From: Bradysia coprophila
Lineage: Eukaryota > Arthropoda > Insecta > Diptera > Sciaridae
Reading direction: 5' to 3'
Assembly: GCF_014529535.1 (NCBI RefSeq)
Contig: NW_023503493.1
Span: 6,790,001 to 6,854,000, forward strand
DNA: 64,000 nt
Both the position numbers and the translations under genes were made by a program. The notes beneath the pieces were generated by a model. It was given only the letters and a program-made list of their open reading frames with translations, did no database searches and was not told the DNA's origin. Shown piece by piece: positions 21,401 through 33,883 of this stretch. Numbering within the stretch: the stretch's first letter is position 1; the number at the start of each line of letters is the position of its first letter.

Positions 21401-24400
21401 TCACAATTTTATTGGAAAATTCGTTCCGTTGCTGGATCCATTTTGGTGCTGTAAAGTAGTCATTTCATTAACATCATCGTCCATGCTGGTCACATGAGCT
21501 TTCCTTTTGTATGATGCAATTTCATCCGCATTCGCTTGATCAATTATTTCGTATGGCTGAGGTCCAATAGTACTTAGAATGACTGGTAAAAATACTAGTC
21601 CATGGAACAGGCCGAAAATGATGACCAACATGAAGATCTGCTCGCAAAAAATTGTTGATTTAAATCACAACCGCGCACATCCAACTAAAAATTACCTTGA
21701 AAAATGCTTGAAAAATGTATGCATCGGACACGGCTAACATGAACAATGACAAAATCGTCGATGAGCCGCCCGAGAAAACCGCTTCGCCAATCTGTAAAAC
21801 AGTTTCCAATGCCCGTTCCTTTCTCGTCCCGTTCAGCTTCATAAATGTGTGACCAATATGCGCAGCGTAGTCAACACATAAACCGACGGCCAATTGTAAT
21901 GCTATGCACGATACCAAGTCGATGGTCAAGCCCCAGACATGCATAAAGCCGCAAACGTTCACCTACAAGGAATGCAAAATTGTTGAGATCGGGCGAGATC
22001 AAACAAATTCTGATTAACTGTTCGAAGTGCCCTACCAGCGTCAACAAAACGGTCACGAAAATGTAGAAACAGATGGGAATGTTTGCAATCAATATCAGTG
22101 TGCACACCATCACACTGACCAATGCCAACGTTATATTGCGTATCAATTCAACATCGATAACCTCGTCCGTAATCCAGTTGGCATACACTTTTCCCCAAAC
22201 GGTACTGACTCCATCACCGGATGAGAAATTCGTCTGCGCCAACAAATCCTCGATGGTATGCATGGCGGGAACGTACTCGTATCGTTCGACGAAAATTCTG
22301 TACCGAAAGGGTATCGAGGAAATCTGAATGGCAGACAGAAAAATCAGTTGAATGAGAAGATGGAAAGTCCATTCCTCCATTTCGCACTTAGCATACCTTC
22401 GGCTGAGGTATTGGCTGCCCGCATTTCAATTTTCTATCAAATTTGAAATTTGCCTGATATTTCCCGCCGCTGTTACTGAATAAAAACTTCGACAAATAGA
22501 GACCGAACTCTGCATCGGTTAATACACCACTGCATGCATCTAAAATGATGAAGAGTTCAAAATGACCGGATGTCGTTACAGAGTATTAAGTGGACCGAAC
22601 CTTTTTTGAAATTAATTTCCACAAATTGCCGGAACGGATCAATCCATGAATCAACATCGTACACCAGGTCCGTTCGATTTTTCAATAGTTCGGTAACTCC
22701 ACAAATTTTTGGCAATTCTTCAGTGTAGTTCAGTCGTCCCATAAAAATACCACACTCTAATCCAGCATCGGGGTAGTATTCATGTTGATTTGCTAGATAG
22801 CTGTGCAGATATGTCGTTGCCGGTATGAACCACGACGGATCGAATTTTTGTTTCAATTGAAATAAATTGTGGGTGCTGAAGGTTGTCAGTGCTATCACAG
22901 TCGTTATGACTATTACCTAAAAGAGGCATACCGGAATTTAAAGCTGTTATATGCCAGCGATGATCACTTGACCAACAGAGCTTACGACTTCTACGATTTT
23001 CACAAATTTTCAATGAAATAAAATCAGATCCTCAACTTACCTTGCATGGTTTCGTCAGAATAACATTGAAGACATACTTAAGTATTCTGTGCCCAGCCCG
23101 TGGATTGCACACCGGTTCTCTGTTAACGTCTTTTCGGACGATGCATGGAAAAATAGGATTGCGACTTTGCTCTATTCGCTGCTGGTCTAACGTAAATACG
23201 GCAACGACAAATGTTATAGCGAATATGTAGGTGAAAAACACTCCAACGGCCGCATAAATGCAAAATGATTGAAGTGACGGTAACATCTGATAAAAGTGAA
23301 AAAATTTCAATTTCATAAAATGGATCAAAAGTGGAGCAAAAAATCTGAGTGCCTTGCACCTTCCTCTCCCATTGGAACCCTTTCACACATAAAATAATTT
23401 ACGTACAGTGGATGCTCCGATACTGAATGCAACGACATCCGTAAAAGACGTAACCGTAATCGACGCTCCGGCATGCTGCAGCATTAAAGCCATTTTCTCC
23501 GGAATGGAATGCTGACGATACTTCGCTTCAACTTGCCTCCAACATGCCATCATCACAAAAATATCGTCCACACCCAAGCCCATCATTAGAAATGGTAGAG
23601 ACGTATGTACTGGTCCGTAGGAGACACCCATTACCGAGCATATTCCCACAGCAGAAACGAATGCCATTCCAATGCTAAGCAGACCCATGGTACCTAGAAT
23701 TAGCTAAAATTTCGTACGGAGTGTGAGTGGAATTGTAAGGCCAAATAGAGTCAAAATTACCCGAAATTCTAGCCAGTTGAATTTTGATAAAACGAGTTGC
23801 AGGAAAGTGAACATTATGACACCGCTGATCATTAATTTGTCCATATCTTGGAACATCGTGGCCGAACTTATGTCACCAAAGCTAATAAAAAAATGGGCAA
23901 AAATTGATAGCCGAAATATTTGGTTGAGACACGTAACTACCTTCGAGCCGCTTCGTAAAACAATTTGGTTTCGTTATCGAATAACTGATTTTTAAGCCGG
24001 CCTAACGTTTCCAAGAGACCATCCTCCCAAATTAGAGCCTCTTCGGACGCCTGTAATTTATGAGAATGTTACTCGTCGCTGCTAAAGAAATCTGGTCCCA
24101 CTAATGTACCCAATCTTCTGTTCCTGCTGCATTCCCAGCATTCTCATGATCGACATTCGAAAAATTCAAGTAGACAAACCAATGGGACATTAATGCTGTT
24201 GCTGCAACAATGTGACCGCTAGAATTGCGTTTAGTCCCACCCAATAATCGAACAAAATTCGACTCATGACCACTGTACGGACTGATCGTTGTCGAATTGA
24301 TAGCGTTCAATATATCGTCTTTGGTCAAATTCCCAATGATCTGTTCATCGAAATTCCAAATTTCCAACAAATTCTCCAGCAAACATCCGTTCGGCAGGTT

Positions 24401-27400
24401 TTCGATGATGCCACAATAAACTGTTGGATTTAAATCGACACTCGGGTTGAATGGCTTGTTGGCCGTCTTTACTATGGGTCTTACAGTTGACTCTTCGTCG
24501 AACAAATCGTCGTCAAAGTCGAACGACTGCCGTTTCGTTCGTTGTTGGTGTGAGGGTGATTCCTGTAGATCGGCTATCATCGGCACTCTATACAAATCAC
24601 ACAAACATTTGCTGCTTATCGTTTTCGGTCTATCAATTTATTGTTTACTGTCCCACCTAAAACATACATCCTTCCATCGGATTTCCGTTCCATTCCTTAG
24701 GGTGGCCGTTATACTCATTACTTTTTTACTCACAGCCGCAACCTTAAAGCGTTTCGTTGATAAATTTTTCGAAATTTTTAATTTATTTTGCAACAAAAAT
24801 TACTTTTTGTAAAACCTCCGGCCGCAGTACATCCTCGTCTACAATTAATATTGTTTGTTTCCTGTATCCTTCTTCGAATGACGTGGTTAACCATTCTGTG
24901 TCTTCGATAAATTTGGAATCTAAAAATTGGGAAACATTGAGCTAATAACACCAGCATCGAAACTTAGTATGGGGTTGGATAGAGTGGCCCTGCGAAGCCG
25001 ATGTGTTTACTTCCATAGGTGACACGGACGTTCGGGCGTTGAAAAACGAACATTTTTAAAATACTCTTTGTTCACACAAAAAGTCAAAAAGCTCTTCGGG
25101 CATCGTCCGAATTCTCATTGAACCAATCCAGGCCTGGACATGGGTCTTTGGAATAAAATGGTTTGATTTACCTTGTGGAATCCACAATTTCAGGGGATTC
25201 TTTTCCTTGTGAAACGCTAGTAGACCGACAATACAGCAAATGACCAGTAATAGGGAACATATTATCGTATTCCATGGATGTGTAGCAACGGTCACACCAA
25301 TTCTGTAAACAGAATTTATGAAAAGATAAAATAATCACTGTGGCTATTCGCACGCGCGTGCGAATAGCCATGACACTTGGGATTTGACTATTCGCACTCG
25401 CGTGCGAATAGCCATTCCACACTGTAGTAGACTATTCGCACGCGCGTGCGAATAGCCATTTCACATTGAACCTGACTATTCGCACGCGCGTGCGAATAGC
25501 CATTTTACATTGGGTTTGACTATTCGCACGCATTCACATTTTATCTCAAATCAAAACGATTCCATTTTGTCGTTATAGCGTTATTTATTGGCTGAAAACT
25601 TCAATTTAACATGTCTTTAGCGTAAATTCATTCAAAAAACATATACAAATATTTTGAGATCAGAATTAAATCGAAATATCCAAAACTTACGTTACATTAA
25701 ATGACGGATTTTTTTTTAAATTAATTCAAAATAAGTAAAAGCAAAAATATCGAAAGGGTCACAATTTAATTTTTCCTTTTAACGACTTAATGTAACGACA
25801 AAGCGTTTCGTTCGATCTTAGCCTCCTACGAAATTTAACGCAAGATGGTATGTATAGTATACATTCTTTTTCATATTGGCACATTCATTGTTCCACTTTG
25901 GAACAAACCATTTTTTGCTAGAATAAAGCGAAAAACGTTTTGGAACATTTGAATTTACAATTATTTTTATTGGAACATTTTAATGCTGACAATATCGAAA
26001 TGTTGAACATAAAAAATGATTTTTTCCGAAATTTTTTCATTAGTTTCTATTTTTTCTATGTAGTTCATGGTGCATTGGCTTGCCATGATCAATATGATTA
26101 TCTGGACGAGCGCTGCGAAATTCAAGATTGTTTTGGGTGTTGACTGAAGAATCTTTTTAATGCTCAACTTTAATTTTAATCACTCTACTCACTTTTTATC
26201 ACTCCTTTTGAGCCATTAATGGTAAATAATAATTCTGTTCTGAACAAATTTTGAACCCATGACACTAAAACCAATTGCTCATGAAGCAACAACTCTAACC
26301 ATCACGTAATTTTCCGTACCTAGGGTTAAATGTATGGCGAATGTAGTTCTGTGTTTTAAAACAACCTTGTATGTAACACGTTGCGAAACCTCTTTTCGCA
26401 ACTTGTTGCATGAAATACTATTTCGACACGTGTCTGTGTATAAATGAAGACACTCTCACATTGCCGTTTGTTGATCTATCAGTTTTACGAGTACTGGCTA
26501 TTCGCACGCAAAATCGAGCGCCCATGAAAAATACGAATATGATTTTCGCGCGAAAATCATATTCGTATTTTTCATGGGCGCTCGATTTCGCGTGCGAATA
26601 GCCAGTACTCGTAGGCTTAGCTATTCGCACGCGCGTGCGAATAGTTAAATCCAATGTGAAATGGCTATTCGCACGCGCGTTCGAATAGTCTTCTACAGTG
26701 TGGAATGGCTATTCGCACGCGCGTGCGAATAGTCAATTACAATAAGGAATGGCTATTCGCACGCGCGTGCGAATAGCATCAGCCTAAAATAATTTGCATG
26801 ATAAATTGCACCTCATTACGTAACGTGCATATAATCAGTCTGCAATTGTTTCACGAGATTTCTTTTTCCAATTGGCGGTGGCAGCAAGTTAATTATTTAA
26901 TAATTAATAATAATATCATCAAAACAAACAATAAAAACAAAAAAAAATGTTTTCAAAGGTTTTTTTGTTCTGTTTTGAGTGATTTTCTATATCATTGAAT
27001 CATCAGTGAAAAACCTGTTGCCTATGTCATAAACTCTGTATTAGGGTGCACTACAAAAAAATAATCAGTAGAATGTATAGCGTTAAAATCATGGCATGGA
27101 GGCACTGTCATTTTGAAACATGCATGGGTGCAAAATTAGCATCAGCGCCACCAAGCCACCTCTCGAGTGTAACTCTATGGTAAAATGGTGATACGAGTTA
27201 AACGCAGCCACTGAAATATGAGTGTATATTAACGAGATTTTCGCTTGTAACATTCTAATAAGTTGACGTAAAACTTGGAATTTATGCGTCAAGTGATTTT
27301 GCATTAAGTGATCAAATTATATACTAGCCAATTAAAAGTGATGAAAGTCGTCGGTCAGTTACGTGTTTAAATCTTATCTTTACGTGTTTTGACTTAAGAA

Positions 27401-28994
27401 TGATTTGAGATGTAAGTTATTCAAAATTCAATTATTTCTAGACAAGTTTCAACATTGATTGTCCCGTTGGAACTATTCATATTCATTCATAATTATAACT
27501 AATGAATTGATTGTTTGATTCAGGTTATAAAATAGCTAGCAATGGTATAATGAGATTAGTTGTTTCAATTTGCTTATAATAGGCTCGTGTCGTTCACCTT
27601 CAAAACTACTGATGTAGACTCGTTTCTATATCTATTTGTTTCACATTATTAAATAGTCTGTTGATGATCACAAATTGGTCGGATGTAACTTCTTTCTATA
27701 AATTGAACGGTTTTGTTAAGAGTTGATGCGACACTGTGCAGAATTTGATTGAGTAAACGAGAAGAGTGAACTGAGGGGCAGATATTATTAAATTCGTGTT
27801 GACAAACGTTTAAAAAAAACTCTCGGGATTTCCAACGATTTTCAGACGATTTCTACTGATTCTGGACGGATTTTCAAAGGATTTTCTTTCTACTTCCAAG
27901 TATTTTTTTGTTTTTACCTGATTTTATATATCTCTCTACTGTAAAGTACACTTTACGGTGGAGCAAGCGAGCTTTGAGCTGCTCGATATCAACGCACCTC
28001 AAGCAAAAGTGCTTCTAATGACAGCTACTATTTGGTATTAGAAAATGTTCCGAATTTTTTTTTAGTGCCAAAATTTGTTCGATAAACTGTCCAGTTTTCT
28101 ATTTAGAGTGATACTAGAAATGTGAAGGGGGATCTTTGTTCTCGATGTAGGTTCTCGACTTTGTCTCGAACCGAGTTACCTTTTTTGCAGTTCTGGTAGC
28201 ATAAATGTCTTCTGATGGATTTTCTATGATTTTGTGGATTTTCGATGGACTTTCTACGAATTTGAGGGTTTTCTTTCGTAAAATTTTGGAGGATTTTCTA
28301 AGGATTTTCTTTTGGCTAACAAGGGATTTTCTATGAATATTTGTTCCTCAATGAAAAATGAACCCCAACGTCTACTTAATAGAAGGCTCATTTGAAAGTT
28401 TCCAAGAAGATTTTCGAGAGGCCGTTACTGCGAATTTCTTCATAAATTGAGAGTACCCTATATCAGTTAGTTAGTCCCAAGGTCATACATAACGACTATT
28501 TTGTGAGACACAAGGATATCATAGTCAACCATTTTAAAAAAGGTGTCATTAGCATCGAACTAATGTGCTGAAGCGCGCGTCTGTTTGACATTACCTCCAC
28601 ACTATATCTTCCTTGGCTAGTCCCACTTCTATTTTAAAGTTTTAGCGCAATTACGACGTGAATAATATTTGATTTCACAAATTTGCGACACCCTACCAGT
28701 CCATTACCACTAATAGCCAGTATTTTTCGGTTTGATTTTTTCAAGTTATATCCAACAAATCAATAAATAAAAATGACAAAAATAATAGCCGGATCCAACA
28801 AAATATTTTATCTCAATTTAAGACTGGATAAAAAAACGTTGGATCAATCAAAGAAGCAAAAAATGTTCTGTACGTATCCACCGTATGTGCACTCACCTGT
28901 AAAAAAGTTCACTAAGTCCATTCGATATTTGCAATGAAACGTTGTCGCACAAATTCCTTTTTTTCGGCATGTTAAAATCGCTTTGTTTAGGCAT
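21401..28994 (-). CDS. Patched-related / Patched domain-containing RND membrane protein
   Basis: Fourteen coding exons join in phase to 985 aa. Exons: 28994-28897, 25302-25172, 24919-24804, 24742-24657, 24611-24110, 24050-23941, 23881-23761, 23703-23407, 23286-23041, 22916-22601, 22539-22397, 22323-22036, 21962-21696, 21637-21401. The architecture is that of the Patched/NPC1/Dispatched RND family: TM1 (residues about 43-62), a large extracellular loop, a sterol-sensing-domain block (exons 7-9, with GLGVDDIFVMMACW near residue 435), a second loop, and a second TM block with VGLCVDYAAHIGH. The paired GVDD and VDY acidic motifs are the proton-relay positions of the family. Best fit is the insect Patched-related (Ptr) or PTCHD3-like group rather than Patched itself. 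Likely moves lipids or sterols; substrate unknown. Intron 4 is only 45 bp (24612-24656), and its acceptor choice is the least certain junction. Intron 1 (3.6 kb) holds the palindromic element at 25342-26777. Confidence 0.88.
25342..26777. mobile_element. composite inverted-repeat element with arrays of 28-bp perfect palindromes
   Basis: Left array 25342-25531: five copies (the last truncated) of a palindrome whose half-site is GGCTATTCGCACGC, spaced by about 18-20 bp. Right array 26618-26777: four copies. The spacers match between arrays in reverse complement: ATTCCACACTGTAGTAGA on the left corresponds to TCTTCTACAGTGTGGAAT on the right. So the two arrays are about 160-190-bp terminal inverted repeats of one 1.4-kb element. 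A 128-bp near-perfect palindrome sits just inside the right array (26486-26613). The interior encodes nothing I recognise. It lies in intron 1 of the Patched-related gene. Confidence 0.8.
26486..26613. repeat. 128-bp near-perfect palindrome
   Basis: Runs from TACGAGTACTGGCTATTCG to CGAATAGCCAGTACTCGTA and is centred on TTTTCGCGCGAAAA at 26549/26550 with essentially no loop. Only one position pair appears mismatched, near 26510 against 26589. Its outer parts contain the same GGCTATTCGCACGC half-site as the neighbouring arrays. Confidence 0.9.
28215..28340. repeat. dispersed repeat, copy 1 of 2
   Basis: A stretch rich in GATTTTCTATGA / GGATTTTC motifs is closely matched by 37131-37255 in the same orientation, including TTTCTAAGGATTTTCTTTTG. 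Probably a fragment of an interspersed repeat lying in intron 1 of the Patched-related gene. Confidence 0.7.
28522..28616. repeat. dispersed repeat, copy B
   Basis: Second copy of the roughly 95-bp repeat also seen at 11082-11176 (AGTCAACCATTTT ... GCGCGTCTGTTTGACATTACC). Confidence 0.7.
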
Positions 28995-31475
28995 GATTGA
29001 AGTGTCTTGGTTATGATGTATTGAGATCGGTGAAGAACTTATGTTAAATTTCGTCGAAAAAGTATTTAAATTTCAATCCTTTGTCTCATTAAACTGAAAC
29101 TTGAATGTTTAGCACTGCAGTTAGCTGTTGCTTGAAAGGATAGTGATAGGTCATCACCAAAATTAATATTCTATTTCACGAAACCTTAGTAGTTAATTGT
29201 CATTTCATTGGACGGTTCTTCTAATTTATTACACAGAAACAAGAAAAAAGCTTCACTGACCTTTGCGTTAGATCGGTATTGTATAATTAAAAACAATGAC
29301 AACCATTTTTCGACTGTAAATCCACACTCAGAATGAGTAATCGCAATTCAACTGCTGCGGACCATCCATTTTCATTGAAAACAATTTCGAGTCTATATGT
29401 GGTTGACGAGATTAAGATTAAATATGTCTGGCGAAATCGTATTCGCTCAGATTCTTATTTGGGTGTCAGTGCTAAATTTTATCATTTTTTTTAATTCTCC
29501 ACTGATAAGACGTTCAAGTGCATTGAATGTGTAATACACTTTCAGTTGAATGTAATATTTTCTTCTTACTATAATCACAGATCTTGAACGTAAATCCCGA
29601 CGTATATAAATGCTATCACTGCATCACAAGTTAGTTAATCAAGCATGAAGATCGTAATTATATTACAAAGAAAATGTGCACGAACAATGCAGCTGCTTTG
29701 GCACGAATTTAAAAACAAAAATCCGATTCTAATCTAACGATGTTTTGGTGTACTAAGCCAATGTCCTTTGCACGCCATTCATTTTTTAGTATAAACAAAA
29801 ACCTAATCCAATTATAGCGGGCAAACAAAAACGACTGTCCCCGTTTGAATTCGGAATAACACTAAACATCGATTTGTGTACACAAACTTCATTCATCTGT
29901 TTCACTCACAAACAAAAACAATTCGCTCAACACGTTTTTACTAAAAAAAAATACTCAGTTGAGAATTGAGAGACATGAATCGTTAGGGATACCAGCCGTA
30001 TATTTCATTCATTCATTCATTAATATTCAAATTCACAGTCGGTCAAGATAACAAAGTGTACGAGAAAGAAAATTGTCAAGAATTGACGATTAAGAAGCTA
30101 ATCAAATTTTTAGAACAGTTCAGTTGCTGACGGACTTTCATTGCGTGCGGAAGTGAATTCGGTTGGGTGTGTGAAGTTAGTCCCCGGTTCTTGGTTATTT
30201 TGTGAATTTGTTACATCGAAATTTGAATGGATTTCATTGATAACAGTCTGTTTTTGTAGTTAATTGAAAAGACGCAAAGTTGTTGTTACGTAGCTCGTGT
30301 TGTAAATTTGTTAGTCAACGGTTGTGAACGTGCACGGTTGAACGAGATACGAACAAGATATCGGAGATCAGAAAGGATTTATTCATCGTTTTTAAGTAAG
30401 ACTGACGGGGTAACAGGTTTTCATGCAATTCTCTCATCATTGATCTGACCTGTATGGAAAATGGTCTTGATAACGTGATCAGTATAAGATTAAGACAAAG
30501 TTCATGGAAGTCAATGTCCGCTCTGATAATAGAAAAGTCATTTTTGGTAATTTTGCTAAAATTAGGTTGTTTATGTCGTCCTTCACTAGTGTTTGTGGTA
30601 TAATATTGTCGTCTACTTCTTTGATAAAAACAAAAAATTATCGCTCTCGTGTCGTTATACCCCACCATACTACTACATAACGATGATGGGGTCATTCATC
30701 AAATATGGTACGAAACATTTCTATGTTTCTGATAATTTTTCCGGCGGAAAGCACTTTTTCGCCGGCAGAGTTGTAAGACGTGACAAACAGCTTGACTAAA
30801 TTATTACATTCAAAACACATAACAACATCAAATGTAGCACATTTGGACTCTGTTTCCAATCTGAAATTTGAGAAAAACCTCAACGAAAAGAGCTTATCGA
30901 ATTTTGAGTTTTTGTTTTTTCGTTCGTCTAATCGTATAAAGGTCATACTTCTAAAAATAACGATAACCAAAGTTATAATTGTGGTCCAGCAGTAGAAGGT
31001 AGTCTGTCCACCACATCAACTATGTAAGACTCTCGATAGTTGCTATTAGGTTGAATTATAGTCTGGCTGAAGTTGTTCAAAACAACACGTTGATTCCGAT
31101 TAACTGAATAAGAGAAAAATATTTGTTGAGTCATTTGAAGTACTAGATTTTTCATAAATATCGTAAAAAAAAGCTTAGATCACATAAGAAGTAACCGACT
31201 CGATAATTGTGATGTGGGCCTGCTTTTCATATGTGAAAAGCTTATGCGGAAAGCGAGAGACGTAGTTTTTAACATATTAGTATATGACGAAACTCTTCGC
31301 TGGTCTCATGCGTAATTGTTTGTTTTTAGTAAAGGTTCCTATCCTTGATTTCTCTTTAGTAGAACTGAATCTTTTTCTTTGGCGGTGTCTTGTTCCCTTT
31401 TTGTACGTCATAGTTATTTGCATCACTTGGATTGAAACCACGTATACCTCGACTTCGTCTCGACGAAACATACAT
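28995..31475. other. intergenic upstream of Patched-related gene
   Basis: No host gene recognised on either strand. It holds the Patched-related promoter and possible 5' UTR exons. A short CATT microsatellite lies near 30005-30022. Open frames at 30315-30995 overlap on opposite strands and show no coding character. Confidence 0.4.
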
Positions 31476-31922
31476 TTTTTTAGATTTATCAGTTTGGGAC
31501 GATCATTTAAGATCTCGAAACACAGATCTGTTGATCCTTTGTTTCCATTCCCGGTCATCATGTAAATCAAGGTAGCCTTCCTGTTGCCGATAGGAACCTG
31601 TCTAAGATGTCAGGTCCTATTGCAGCAATTTCCGAAGGAACCACCTCGTAGTCTCCGAGCATCCTGCGTCTTAGTTGAATAAATTTGGGGCAGTCACATA
31701 TCAAGTGTGCACCCGTTTCTTCTTCTAGGTCGCAGGAACATCTCGGAGTGTCCGAAAACCTCAACTTATTCATGTGCCGATTCAGCCCGCAATGTCCCGT
31801 AATCGCTCCTACTACTCTTCTAATGCGATTTCGGTCCATTTTGAGCAAATCTTTGACCCATTTTTTGTTAGGCTTAGGGAAGAAGCATTTCGTGTGAACG
31901 CCTCCTAAGACGAAACATACAT
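31462..31922 (-). mobile_element. 5'-truncated LINE insertion with 14-bp target-site duplication
   Basis: The insert 31476-31908 is flanked by the exact direct repeat GACGAAACATACAT (31462-31475 and 31909-31922). On the minus strand it encodes the C-terminal tail of a non-LTR retrotransposon polyprotein: GAITGHCGLNRHMNKLRFSD, then a Cys/His cluster (CSCDLEEETGAHLICDCPKF). A short A-run precedes the 3' duplication. Only the last 430 bp of the element survive, as expected from target-primed reverse transcription. The clade is not certain (Jockey/I/R1-like). Translation into the left flank is not part of the element. Confidence 0.88.
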
Positions 31923-33430
31923 ACTTATGCAAAAATTATTCTCGTGGTTCACACATATACTATGATTTAGTGGTTTCAATCCTGTGATGCACACAATTTT
32001 ACACTCGTCACACCATGAAATACACAAACAACAAAACCAAATATAATACACACCGTTCAAGATTGAACTTGAATGTATAGATGATCGTTCGATGTGCATC
32101 ACACTACTCGTTGATACGGAGAGTAAGCTCCGCCTTCGTATCAAATTTCTCTCTTTGACGAATAACATAAACAAACTGCACCATTAAGTAAAACATCGCC
32201 TGGATCCCTAGACCTGTTTGCAATGTCTGCTGAGAGAGAACTAAAAAAGTGTGGTTTCCGATAACTTTTGACACGTGATATTCAATATTTTCATGGTTTG
32301 GCGAGTGTAAAATTTATTGTCATCCGTTCATTGACATTCTGGAATATCATACTTAATTCTGTAAACATTGTACGACCCAGTAAAAAGTGAAGGTAAAGGT
32401 TACAATGAAGCCAATTGATGTCATTTTTGATTATTATTTATCGATAAGAGCCCTAGACCGTGACTCTACCCTTTAGATACCTAATGCGTTTCACTACCTC
32501 TGTTTACTACATTTGTTTAAAATATCGTCCAGCATTTGATTAAAATCTTTTACTTCATCAGTTGTAACATTCACTGTCCATGACAATACTAGTACAGCAA
32601 ACGCTCAAAAGAACATTGCATTGAATCCGAACTTATGAGGTGAACGACCGTGAAAAACTATTGTGTTGTCTTTGATTGAAATTCGTAACTACCAATTGAT
32701 CGAAAGTCGATCGAAATAATTCTAATTGTGTGTATTTGTAGTAAAGGGGTCAGTCAAACGATGTTTAAAAATTTGGAAATGTTGTCACTCTCATTATTTC
32801 CATTTATTTTACATCCCCTCCCCGTTTTTTAAACATTACTCACATTCTTCTGAAGAATGGTCTCCATTCGCAATTGCAATTCATAAATCCAATCCACATC
32901 AATGCAGTACACACAAACCCCTCTATTCAACAGAGAACGTTGCTCGAAACAAAAAAAAAAGTTCTACATTTTTAATCAAACGAGTATGTAATGTGCCACT
33001 TCCGGGTGAACATGTTATCATCAAAACTATACTTCAGAAAAAAACATTTTGAATAAAATGTTTGAATTTGATTCGCGTTTTTATTGTGCTCCGTCTGAGT
33101 GAAAAATATTTAAAGAAAAGAAAAAAATTTATAAATTGGAGTCCGACTGTTTCACATTAAATGAGAACTTGAGACGATCGACGATCAACTTGAGAACATT
33201 CACATAAATTGCTTAGGTTGCACCAGGCTTTATGAATATTGTTTGTTTATGCTAGACTTTTCCCAAAGAAAATATTGATTTTGATTTTGCCTTCAAAAAT
33301 GATCTCGAGCTCGGTTCAGCAATATTGATTAAGTTTTTTTTAAAGAAATTCATGAAAGAGGGAAAACCGCGAGAAGTTACAAACATAATCTGTGCCGATA
33401 ATAAAGAACAAATTCCACAAATTCAACCTA
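31923..33430. other. intergenic, no gene seen
   Basis: AT-rich sequence with no recognisable protein, RNA gene or repeat structure. The open frame at 32726-33052 does not resemble any family I know. Confidence 0.35.
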
Positions 33431-33883
33431 TGTAGTACTTGATTTATTTATTTGTTGGTTTTGAGACTGTTCTAACAGCCTTTTACAGCCAATAACAAGT
33501 TCAGTCTGGACCACCGGCTTTACGTGACTTCCGAACCACGCCTCGAAGTATGTAATTACTCTCTGAGGAAAGTTAGGTGCGAAATTGATATCTCGCCTTA
33601 ATGTAGGCTAGACATTATGTACACAAATTCATCGTATTTGGGTTACGTCATACGATTCATTCAGTGTGTACATCGTTGCAGCCACCAAACACACCGCAAC
33701 TACCCAAATTAAGAAGCTTGAGTGAACTAAGGACGTTACCAATGCGATATAATCGCTAGAAAAATTCCATGCGGAATTTGTCTGTCACGGGAATCGAACC
33801 CGGATCATTTTGGTGGAAGGCTAGTACGTAACCATTGAGCCATCCCGTCATTGTACCTATGTAGTCTTTGTAGTACTTGATTT
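33431..33883 (-). mobile_element. tRNA-derived SINE with 15-bp target-site duplication
   Basis: Element 33446-33868, minus strand, flanked by the exact repeat TGTAGTACTTGATTT (33431-33445, 33869-33883). The 5' head has a box A (TGGCTCAATGG) and box B (GGTTCGATTCC), the internal RNA polymerase III promoter. A non-tRNA body of about 300 bp follows, then an A-rich AACAAATAAATAAAT tail at the low-coordinate end. The tRNA-like part (33782-33849) does not form a complete acceptor stem, so it is not a functional tRNA gene. Confidence 0.9.

Noticed and set aside
25342-25531. CRISPR-like array (repeats of 28 bp with regular spacers)
   Set aside because: This is a eukaryotic intron. The repeats are full palindromes, the spacers are similar to one another, and there are no cas genes. 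A mirrored copy lies 1 kb away, so these are terminal inverted repeats.
33782-33849. tRNA gene on the minus strand
   Set aside because: A and B boxes are present but the acceptor stem does not pair and no CCA-ready end exists. The long body, A-rich tail and target-site duplication make it a SINE head.
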